A stretch of DNA of 15,727 nucleotides from Ideonella sp. (GTDB taxonomy: Bacteria > Pseudomonadota > Gammaproteobacteria > Burkholderiales > Burkholderiaceae_C), in assembly GCA_016721465.1 (NCBI GenBank), contig JADKIA010000013.1:1-15727 (forward strand), read 5' to 3'. Below the pieces are notes generated by a model. The model was not told the origin of the DNA. It did no database searches and worked only from the letters and a program-made list of their open reading frames with translations. This document shows, piece after piece, positions 7,520 through 15,727 of the stretch (positions are counted from its first letter, which is position 1; each line of letters opens with the position of its first letter). The translations under genes and the position numbers were made by a program.

Positions 7520-8095
7520 ATGAACACCCACCTTCGCCCTGCCCTGGTCACGTTCGCGGTGCTCACCGCACTGACCGGCATCGCCTACCCGCTGCTCGTC
7601 ACCGGCATCGGCCAGGTGGCGTTTCCCGATCAGGCTGCTGGCAGCCTGATCCTGCGCGACGGCAAGCCGGTCGGCTCGTCGCTGATCGGGCAGAACTTCA
7701 GCGATCCGAAGTACTTCTGGGGTCGGCCTTCCGCCACGGCACCGCAGCCCTACAACGCCAGCAATTCCAGCGGCTCGAACCAGGGCCCGCTGAACCCGGC
7801 GCTGACCGACGCGGTCAAGGGCCGCATCGAGGCGCTGCGGGCCGCCGACCCCGGCAACACCGCGCCGGTGCCGGTGGACCTGGTCACCGCGTCGGGCAGC
7901 GGCCTGGACCCGCACCTCAGCGTGGCGGGCGCGATGTTCCAGGCGGCCCGTGTCGCCAAGGCACGCCAGCTGCCGGTGGCCCAGGTGCAGCAGCTGATCG
8001 CACAGCACACTGAAGGCCGGTGGTGGGGCTTCCTCGGCGAGCCGCGCGTGAACGTGCTGGCCTTGAACCTCGCGCTGGACGCGGCGCGCCGCTGA
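7520..8095 (+). CDS. kdpC: KdpC, accessory subunit of the Kdp potassium ATPase
   Basis: This intact 191-residue frame matches the family length of about 190. ATG 7520 is preceded by AAAGGAA (7508-7514) at good spacing. It has one N-terminal membrane span (residues ~8-30, with GIAYPLLVTGIGQVAFP), then the KdpC hallmarks SLIGQNF, PKYFWGRPSA, YNASNSSGSNQGPLNP, LVTASGSGLDPHLS and RWWGFLGEPRVNVLALNLAL. KdpC is a periplasmic, single-span subunit bound to KdpA that helps drive ATP binding and transport. It lies between kdpB and kdpD and is one of the few genes in the window free of frame breaks. Confidence 0.97.
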   Translation: MNTHLRPALVTFAVLTALTGIAYPLLVTGIGQVAFPDQAAGSLILRDGKPVGSSLIGQNFSDPKYFWGRPSATAPQPYNASNSSGSNQGPLNPALTDAVKGRIEALRAADPGNTAPVPVDLVTASGSGLDPHLSVAGAMFQAARVAKARQLPVAQVQQLIAQHTEGRWWGFLGEPRVNVLALNLALDAARR

Positions 8096-8123
8096 AGTCC
8101 GTGCAGCAGGGTGGAGGCAGATT

Positions 8124-8136
8124 GGTGCATTGCACC
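8124..8136. other. Short perfect dyad between kdpC and kdpD
   Basis: GGTGCA T TGCACC is a perfect inverted repeat (6-bp arms, 1-base centre) in the 64-bp kdpC-kdpD gap, 24 bases before the kdpD start. It could be a dimeric operator allowing separate control of kdpDE; no promoter hexamers are obvious and chance is possible. Confidence 0.25.
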
Positions 8137-8159
8137 GGCTGTGACAATGACCGCCGGCC

Positions 8160-10875
8160 ATGATCGACGACCAACGCCCCGATCCCGACGCGCTGCTGGC
8201 GCAGATCCGCGACGACGAGCAACGCGAAGCCCGCGGCAAGCTTCGCATCTACTTCGGATCGTCGGCCGGCGTGGGCAAGACCTATGCGATGTTGGTGGCA
8301 GCACGCAAGCTGGTGGTCGACGGGGTCGACGTGCTGGCCGGTGTTGTCGAGACCCATCGCCGCGGCGAGACCGCCGCGCTGTTGAACGGACTGCCGCAAC
8401 TGCCCCCGGCGCAGATCGAGTACCGCGGCAAACGCCTGGCCGAGTTCGATCTCGACGGCGCGCTGGCGCGCAAGCCCGGGCTGATCCTGGTCGACGAACT
8501 GGCGCATTCGAACGTTGCGGGCTCGCGCCACCCCAAGCGCTGGCAAGACGTCGAGGAGCTGCTGGCGGCCGGCATCGATGTCTACACCACACTGAACGTC
8601 CAGCACCTGGAGAGCTTGAACGACGTGGTGGGCGGCATCACCGGCATCGTGGTGCACGAGACCCTGCCCGACACCTTCTTCGACAGTGCCGACGAAGTGG
8701 TGTTGGTGGACACCACGGCCGACGAGTTGATCGAGCGCCTGGCAGCCGGCAAGGTCTACCTGCCGGCGCAGGCCAAGCGGGCGGCGGAGAACTTCTTCCG
8801 CAAGGGCAACCTGATGGCGCTGCGCGAGCTGGCGCTGCGCCGCACGGCGGACCGCGTCGAAGACGATGTGCAGGCCTACCGCAGCGACCGATCGATCACG
8901 CAGGTGTGGAAGACCGAGGGCGCGCTGCTGTGCTGCATCGGACCCCATGCGGGCGCCGAGCATGTCGTGCGCAGCGCCGCCCAGCTCGCACGCCAGTTGG
9001 CAGTCACCTGGCATGCGGTGTACGTGGAGACCCCGGCCTTGCAGCGACTGGACGGGGCTCGGCGCGAGGGCATCCTGCAGACGGTCAAGCTGGCGCAGGA
9101 ACTGGGGGCCCAAACCGCCGTGCTGTCGGCGCAGGGCATCGCCCAGGCACTGGTGGAACATGCCCGCCAGAACAACCTTTCCAAGCTGGTGCTGGGCCAG
9201 GCGATGCCTCGGCCCGTGGTGGCCCTGGCGCACGCTGGGCCAGGCGGTCGCGCGGCTGGCGCCGGATCTCGACCGCATCGAAGTCGGCCAGCCGCGGCGC
9301 TCGAGGCCAGCCCCCGCCACGCGTGGCGATGGGGTGGAGGCTTCTTCTGGCGCCGGCACGCATGTTCGCCGCTACGCGCTGGCCATGGCCGCCTGTGCGA
9401 GCACCACATTGCTGACCCATCTGCTGGTGCCGTATTTCGATCTGGCCAACATCGTGATGGTGTTCCTGCTGTCCGTCGTGGGCGTGGCGGTGTGGCAGGG
9501 GCGCGGCCCGGCCGTGCTGGCGGCCTTCGTCAACGTGGCGGCGTTCGACTTCTTCTTCGTCCCGCCGCGCTTGTCGTTTGCCGTGTCCGACGTGCAGTAC
9601 CTGCTCACCTTCGTCATCATGCTCATCGTCGGACTGGTCACGGGGCAATTGACGGGTGGGCTGCGGTTTCAGGTCAGCGTGGCCACGCACCGCGAGGCGC
9701 GGTCGCGGGCGTTGTTCGAGGCCGCACGCGACCTGTCCAACATGCTCACCAACGAGCAGGCGATCGAGGTCGCCCAGGCGGTCATCTCTCGCGAATTCCG
9801 TGCGCAGGTGGCCATCTACGTGCTCGACATGAAGGAACATCTGCTGGCGCCGAAGTTCGATGCCGACGGACTGGACTTCGGCACCGCGCAATGGACGCTC
9901 GACCACAACCAGGCCGCCGGGCTGGGCACCGACACGCTGGCGGGCAGCGCCTGGCTGTACCTGCCGCTGAAAGCGACGATGCGTTCGCGCGGCGTGCTGG
10001 CATTGCGGCCGAAAGAACCTCGCTTTCTGCTGGTGCCTGAGCAGCGGCAGCAGCTGGAGACCTTTGCGGCGCTGACCGCCATGGCGCTGGAGCGAGTGCA
10101 CTACATCGAGGTCGCGCAGCATGCCACCGTGCAAATGGAGTCCGAGCGCCTGCGCAACTCCTTGCTGGCCGCGCTGTCGCACGATCTGCGCACACCGCTG
10201 GCGGCCTTGGTCGGCACGGCGGAGATGCTCGCACGGAGCCAGCCTGCCCTCAGCGCCCAGCAGCGCGATATGGCCACGAGCATCGGCGAAAAGTCATTGC
10301 GCATGACCGACATGGTGACCAACCTGCTCGACATGGCGCGCATCCAGAGCGGCGAGGTGCGGCTGCGGCTGGACTGGCAGTCGATGGAGGAGATCATCGG
10401 CAGTGCCTTGAAGTCACGCCCAAGGTGCCCTGGGCCAGCGCGCCCTGAGCGTGCAGATCGATCCTGGCGTGTCCCTGGTGCAATGCGACGCGGTGCTGAT
10501 CGAACGTGTCCTGGCCAACCTGCTTGAAAACGCCGGCAAGTACACGCCGGCGCAATCACCGGTGGAAATTCTCGTGCGTGCGGTGGACGACGAACTGCGC
10601 TGCAGTGTGCGCGACCACGGGCCAGGCGTGGCCAAGGGTCTGGAGGAGGTCATCTTCGAGAAGTTCACGCGTGGCCATGCCGAGTCGGCCACGCCCGGGG
10701 TCGGCCTGGGGCTGGCCATCTGCCGCGCCATCGTCGAAGCGCATCGCGGACGCATTTGGATCGAGCCCACTCATCCGCAAGGTGCGACCTTCACCTTCAG
10801 CCTGCCGCTGGGCACGCCGCCGGCCATGGACATGGCCGAAGAGGTGCCTGGCATCCCCTCGCCGCCGAAGTCCTG

Positions 10876-10876
<1 letters not shown>
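8160..10876 (+). CDS. kdpD: KdpD, osmosensitive K+ channel sensor histidine kinase (two frame breaks)
   Basis: This is a full-length KdpD of about 904 residues (E. coli 894). The N-terminal KdpD domain carries Walker A GSSAGVGKT (residues 33-41), LVDELAHSN (Asp near residue 112), NVQHLESLNDVV and DTFFDSADEVVLVD. A UspA-like domain follows (LLCCIGPHAGAEHVV onward, residues ~255-375). Four membrane segments of the DUF4118 region lie around 9380-9660 (FDLANIVMVFLLSVVGVAVW, FFVPPRLSFAVSD), then a GAF-like region, the H-box ALSHDLRTPLAALVG (His near 10180), N-box VLANLLENAGKYTPA, G1 VRDHGPGVA and G2 GVGLGLAICRAIVEAHRG. Frame breaks: one extra C in CCC at 9213-9215 (corrected reading PWWPWRTLGQAVARLAPD) and one extra base near 10415 (corrected reading AQGALGQRALSVQIDPG). 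TGA 10874-10876 overlaps the kdpE start (TGATG). Confidence 0.95.
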
Positions 10877-11571
<695 letters not shown>

Positions 11572-11600
11572 TCCAGGCGGCATCGCTGCGCCTTGGCCGA

Positions 11601-11622
11601 TCCATATGCCTTCCTGATGCCG
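11601..11622 (+). promoter_or_regulatory. Third, imperfect tandem 11-bp KdpE-type box upstream of the SPFH-kup pair
   Basis: TCCATATGCCT (11601-11611) is followed by TCCTGATGCCG (11612-11622), an 11-bp direct repeat matching the boxes at 739-760 and 3318-3339. No -10 hexamer is seen 8 bp downstream (AAGCTG at 11631-11636), so it is weaker evidence than the other two. If functional it would link kup to K+ limitation control. Confidence 0.35.
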
Positions 11623-11652
11623 ACCACGGCAAGCTGAGTCTCCCGCAACCAC

Positions 11653-11677
11653 TGCGCCGGCCAAACCCGCCGGCGCA
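11653..11677 (+). terminator. Strong hairpin between kdpE and the SPFH gene (terminator or leader attenuator)
   Basis: TGCGCCGGC (11653-11661), loop CAAACCC, GCCGGCGCA (11669-11677) make a perfect 9-bp stem. Only CTTGT follows, so a U-tract is weak. It ends five bases before the ATG at 11683 and would leave no room for a ribosome-binding site. It may terminate the kdp transcript or restrict translation of the SPFH gene. Confidence 0.45.
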
Positions 11678-11682
11678 CTTGT

Positions 11683-12618
11683 ATGAGTCTCAAAGACCGC
11701 TATGCCGACGAGCACGGGCGCACCCGCGTCGGCAGCATCGGACGTGACATTGCCCTGGCCTGGGTCGTCTTCGCGGCGCTGGTCTGGCTCTGGCCGCTGC
11801 GCACGGTGCCCACCGGCCACCGCGGCGTGATCACCGTGGGCGGTGCCATCCGCAGCATCGAGGCCGAGGGCTTCACGCTGTGGCCCTGGCAGACGCTGAG
11901 CATCTTCAACATCCGCGCCGAAGAGGCCACGGTGGAGAACGCCGAGGGCTCCACCAGCGACACGCAACCGGTGAAGGTGAGCCTGACCGTGCGCTACAGC
12001 ATCCAGACCGACCGCGTGGCCGAGGTCTTCGAGAAGTACAGCCACGACGGCAACCTGATGTCCTACGTGCAGACCGCCACGCAGGAGGTCTTCAAGGCCG
12101 TCACGGCCAAGTACAACGCGCCCGACCTGATCGCCAAGCGCGCGCAGGTGTCGGGCGACATCATCACGGCGCTGCGCGCCAAGCTGGCCGTCTACGGCGC
12201 GCAGGTGATCAACGTGGACATGCGCAACTTCGCGTTCAGCGCCGACTACATGTCCGCGATCAACCAGAAGGTGACGCAGGACCAGCTGCGCCTGGCGGCC
12301 GAGAACAAGCTGCGCACGGTGGAGGCCGAGCAGAAGCAGAAGGTGGCCATTGCCGAGGCGGAGGCCACCGCGCTGAAGGCCAAGGCCGACGGCGAGGCCT
12401 ACGCCAACCTGAAGGTCGCCACCGCGCAGGCCGAGGCACTGAAGATCCAGAACGCCGCGCTGGCGCAGAACCGCGACGTGCTCGAGCTGCGCCGCATCGA
12501 GGTGGAGCATGTCAAGGCCGAGCGTTGGAACGGTGCGCTGCCGACCTCGATCTACGCCGGCGCGCCCATTCCCTTCTTCACACCAAATGAGCCCCAGGCG
12601 TCGCCCCAGGCCAAATGA
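11683..12618 (+). CDS. Prohibitin-like SPFH/band 7 membrane protein
   Basis: This intact 311-residue protein has one N-terminal membrane span (residues ~23-39, IALAWVVFAALVWLWPL). A band 7/SPFH domain follows from VPTGHRGVITVGG to about residue 195, with FTLWPWQTLSIFNIRAEE and VSLTVRYSIQTDRVAEVFEK. A long Ala/Glu/Lys coiled coil (residues ~200-270, EAEQKQKVAIAEAEATALKA) leads to the prohibitin-like tail RIEVEHVKAERWNGALPT. SPFH proteins oligomerise at membranes, organising microdomains or regulating membrane proteases and transporters. ATG 11683 is the only start downstream of an in-frame TGA (11635-11637); no ribosome-binding site is visible. Its TGA (12616-12618) overlaps the kup ATG (12615), so the two are co-translated; a role as Kup partner is inference. 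Confidence 0.88.
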   Translation: MSLKDRYADEHGRTRVGSIGRDIALAWVVFAALVWLWPLRTVPTGHRGVITVGGAIRSIEAEGFTLWPWQTLSIFNIRAEEATVENAEGSTSDTQPVKVSLTVRYSIQTDRVAEVFEKYSHDGNLMSYVQTATQEVFKAVTAKYNAPDLIAKRAQVSGDIITALRAKLAVYGAQVINVDMRNFAFSADYMSAINQKVTQDQLRLAAENKLRTVEAEQKQKVAIAEAEATALKAKADGEAYANLKVATAQAEALKIQNAALAQNRDVLELRRIEVEHVKAERWNGALPTSIYAGAPIPFFTPNEPQASPQAK

Positions 12619-14528
12619 GCAACAACGCCAGCACGCTGCCCGACGCCGACGCGCCGGTGTCCCAACCCCGCGCCATGGCCTGCCGCGCTGACCCTGGGCG
12701 CCATCGGCGTGGTGTATGGCGACATCGGCACCAGCCCGCTCTACACCGTCAAGGAGATCTTCCTGCCGGCCACCGGCGTGGCGCTGAATGCGCCCAACCT
12801 CATCGGCGCGGTGTCGGCGATCTTCTGGGCGCTGATGCTGGTGGTGACGCTGAAGTACGTGGTGCTGATCCTGCGCGCCGACAACCGCGGCGAAGGCGGC
12901 GGCCTGGCGCTCACCGCGCTGGCCGCCAAGGCCGTGGCCGACCGGCCGCGGCTGCGCGCCGCGCTGCTGCTGCTGGGCGTCTTCGGCGCCACGCTGTTCT
13001 ATGGCGACAGCATCATCACGCCGGCCATCTCGGTGCTGGGCGCAATGGAAGGGCTGGAGGTGGTCACGCCAGCGCTCAAGCCTATGTCGTGCCGTTCTCG
13101 CTGGCGGTGCTGCTGGGCCTTTTCATCGTGCAACGCTTCGGCACCGCGGTGGTCGGTCGCGTCTTCGGACCGGTGATCGTGCTGTGGTTCGTCACGCTGG
13201 CGGGGGCCGGCATCGTGCACGTGGCACGCGAGCCGGCCATCCTGGCGGCGCTGAATCCGCTGCAGGCCGCATCGTTCCTCATGGCACGCGGCTGGCACGT
13301 GCTGGCCGCGGTGGGCGCCATCGTGCTGGCGCTCACCGGTGCCGAGGCGCTGTACGCCGACATGGGCCACTTCGGACGCAAGCCGATCCGCCTGGCCTGG
13401 ACCGGCCTGGTGCTGCCCGCGCTGGCGCTGAACTACCTGGGCCAGGGCGCGCTGCTGATGAATGACCCGGCGGCCATCGCGAACCCGTTCTTCAAGCTGT
13501 TTCCAGACGCCTGGGTGCTGCCCGCTGTCGGGCTGGCCACGCTGGCCGCGATCATCGCGTCACAGGCGGTGATCTCGGGCGCCTACTCGATGACGCGCCA
13601 GGCCATCCAGCTCGGCTACCTGCCGCGCATGGCGGTGCGCCACACGTCGGCGCGCGAGGCCGGGCAGATCTATGTGCCGGTGGTGAACTGGGCGCTGCTG
13701 GGCGGCGTGGTGGTGGCCGTGCTGTACTTCGGCAGCTCGTCGGCGCTGGCGGCGGCCTACGGCATCGCGGTGACCGTCACCATGCTGATCACCACCGTGC
13801 TCACCTACTTCGTCGTGCGACACGGCTGGCGACTGCCGGCGCCGCTGGCGATCGGCGCCACGCTGTTCTTCCTCGCCTTCGACTTGCTGCTGGTGGCGGG
13901 CTGCGCGGTCAAGTTCTTCGACGGCGGCTGGTTCCCGTTGGCGATGGGCCTGCTGCTGTTCGTGATGATGAGCACCTGGGCCCGCGGCCGCGAGTTGCTG
14001 GTGGCGAGCATCCGAAGCGACGGGCTCGCACTGCAGCCTTTCATCGACGCGCTGGACCGCAGCACGGTGAACCGCGCGGAACGCACCGCGGTCTATGCGG
14101 TGGCCGACCCCGACACCGTGCCGCAGGCACTGATGCACAACCTCAAGCACAACCAGGTGCTGCACCAGCGCAACGTGGTGCTCACGGTGAGCTTTCCATG
14201 ACGTGCCCTGGATCGGCATGGCCCACCGGGTGGAAGTGCATCCGCTGGCGCGCGACTTCTGGCGCGTCACCCTGCACTTCGGTTCATGAACACGCCGGAC
14301 GTGCCCAAGGCACTGGCACTGACCCGGCCGCACGGCCTGGACATTCCGCCGTTCGAGACGAGCTACTTCCTGAGCCGCGAAACGGTCGTGCCCACCGAGG
14401 GCGGCGGCATGGCCAACTGGCGCGAGCGCCTGTTCGCGGTGATGAGCAAGAACGCCGGCAGCGTGGTCGAGTACTTCCACCTGCCCGACAACGCCGTCGT
14501 CGAACTGGGCACCCGCGTGCAGATTTGA
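12615..14528 (+). CDS. kup: Kup, low-affinity K+ transporter of the KUP/HAK family (four frame breaks)
   Basis: This is a secondary K+ (K+/H+ symport) transporter of about 637 residues (E. coli Kup 622). The start ATG 12615 (MSNNASTLPDADAPVSQP) overlaps the preceding stop. The family signature LTLGAIGVVYGDIGTSPLYT starts near 12690, then YVVLILRADNRGEGG, FGATLFYGDSIITPAISVLG, TGAEALYADMGHFGRKPIR, ALNYLGQGALL, SGAYSMTRQAIQLGYLPR, IYVPVVNWALL and FDGGWFPL. The cytoplasmic tail ends at VVELGTRVQI, nearly identical to the usual family C-terminus. Breaks lie near 12685, 13080 (one G missing in AAGGCC), 14196 (extra C) and 14283 (one T missing in GGTTTC); the four cancel to the original frame. Weak dyad CGCGCC/GGCGCG at 14538-14550 follows but is not a convincing terminator. 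Confidence 0.95.
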
Positions 14529-14580
14529 GGGGTGCAACGCGCCTGGCGCGCTCAACGAGGCCGTGACGCTGAACCGCCGC

Positions 14581-15727
14581 TCAGCCAGAGGCGGCGCGCG
14601 AAAGATACTGTCCCATGCCTTCGCGGCCCAGCCACTGCGGCCCATCGACGATGCACTGCCCACGCAGGAAGACCTTCTTCACCCGACCGGTGACCGGGCG
14701 GCCTTCGAACAGCGAGTAGTCGCTCAAGCTGTGGTGCGGCGGCGCGCACCGTCCAGCGCTCGTGCGGGTCGAACAGCACCAGGTCGGCATCGCTGCCCAC
14801 GGCCACCGTGCCCTTGCGCGGAAACAGGCCGAACAGGCGCGCCGGTGCCGTGGCCAGCAGGTCGACAAGACGGTGCAGCGACAGGCCATGCTGCAGCACC
14901 GCGGCGTCGTGCATCAGCTCCAGCCGCGTCTCCAGGCCCGGGGCGCCGTTGGGGATGCGGTTGAAGGCGGCCAGCCCCAGGCGCTTGGAGTGGCGCAGGC
15001 CGTGCGGCTGCTCGCCGTAGGTGAAGGCACAGTGGTCGGTGGCCACCGTCTGGATGTCGCCCGCTTGCAGACCGCGCCACAGCGCCACGCCGTGGCTGGC
15101 ATGGCGTATCGGCGGCGACATCACGTACTTGGCGCCTTCAAAGCCTTCGCCTGGCAGACCGAGTCATCCAGCAGCAGGTACTGCGGGCAGGTCTCGGCAT
15201 GCACCGGCAGGCCACGCTGCCGCGCCCGCTGCACTGCCTGCAAGGCCTGCGCGGTGGACGGTGCACGACGTACAACGGTGCTTGGGCCAGTTCGGCCAGG
15301 TCGATCGCGCGCTGCGTGGCTTCACCCTCGAGCAGGGCCGGGCGGGTCAGCGCGTGGTGGCGCAGCGCCGTCTGGCCCTGGGCCAATGCGGCCTGCACCA
15401 GGCTCTGGATCACCGGGCCGTTTTCGGCGTGCACGCAGCTCAGTGCGCCCAGTGCACCGGCGGCACGCAGCGCCGTGAACAGCGCGCCGTCTTCGAGCAT
15501 CAATGCGCCAGGGTAGGCCATGAAGAACTTGAAGCTGCTGATGCCTTCGCGCTCGACCAGGGTCTTCATCTCGGCCAGCGTGGCGGCGCCGGCATCGAGC
15601 ACGATCATGTGCGCGCCGACATCGACGCACGCATTCGCCCGGCGCCGGTGCCAGTCCTCGAGGCCGGACATCAGGCTGGCGCCGGGCGGCGGCGTGCAGT
15701 AGTCGACCACCGTGGTGGTGCCGCCAA
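14581..15727 (-). CDS. Dihydropyrimidinase / D-hydantoinase family amidohydrolase, N-terminus outside the window (three frame breaks)
   Basis: This minus-strand gene ends at 14581 (TGA read as TCA) and covers the C-terminal ~382 residues; family members have about 460-490. The missing N-terminal part would hold the first HxH metal motif. Visible are GGTTTVVDYCTPPPG at the edge, SSFKFFMAYPGALMLEDG (Lys that is carboxylated to bridge the metals), CVHAENGPVI (metal His), LYVVH (metal His), PVHAETCPQYLLLDD, GAKYVMSPPIR, VATDHCAF (catalytic Asp), FNRIPNGAPGLETRL and GSDADLVLFDP. The end reads HHSLSDYSLFEGRPVTG and VKKVFLRGQCIVDG. It opens cyclic amides such as 5,6-dihydropyrimidines or hydantoins in pyrimidine breakdown. 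Frame breaks lie near 15270, 15158 and 14745. It converges on kup with 52 bases between them. Confidence 0.88.

Noticed and set aside
14538..14550. CGCGCC-T-GGCGCG dyad after kup as a terminator
   Set aside because: A one-base centre cannot form a stable hairpin loop at full stem length, there is no T-tract, and the gap to the converging gene is only 52 bases.

Overview
The window is about 70% GC, with GC-biased third codon positions and protein sequences typical of Betaproteobacteria. A Burkholderiales member (Rubrivivax, Leptothrix, Ideonella or a related Comamonadaceae-type genus) is the best guess; this is inference from protein style, not from a marker gene.

The core, about 735 to 14528 and entirely on the + strand, is a potassium-uptake island. 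It begins with a KdpD-like histidine kinase that lacks the usual cytoplasmic N-terminal sensor (782-2306) and a KdpE-like response regulator (2471-3204). Next comes the kdp operon: a 30-residue membrane peptide, kdpF, kdpA, kdpB, kdpC, then full-length kdpD and kdpE, ending at 11571. It closes with a prohibitin-like SPFH membrane protein (11683-12618) whose stop codon overlaps the start of the low-affinity K+ transporter gene kup (12615-14528). The island is bracketed by two unrelated minus-strand genes: a badly broken short-chain dehydrogenase (1 to about 629) and the 3' part of a dihydropyrimidinase/hydantoinase gene (14581-15727, running off the edge).

How the genes work together: KdpFABC is the ATP-driven high-affinity K+ pump and KdpD/KdpE its usual sensor and activator. 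The upstream kinase/regulator pair is a second KdpDE-type system. Kup is a secondary K+ transporter. Three tandem 11-bp direct repeats of the form TCyTGATGc lie upstream of the first kinase, of the kdp operon and of the SPFH-kup pair. In the first two, the repeat ends exactly 8 bp before a TATC-type -10 hexamer, which is the geometry of PhoB/OmpR-family activators. This suggests one shared KdpE-type regulon and is the most interesting regulatory signal here.

Caution on quality: almost every gene carries single-base frame breaks, usually in short homopolymers, and kdpA contains about 110 bases of nearly pure G/C where conserved codons should be. kdpC, kdpE and the SPFH gene read cleanly, and kdpB has a single break. 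The pattern looks like sequencing or assembly error rather than decay. Gene boundaries below therefore span several reading frames where stated. I saw no tRNA, rRNA, CRISPR array or insertion sequence.
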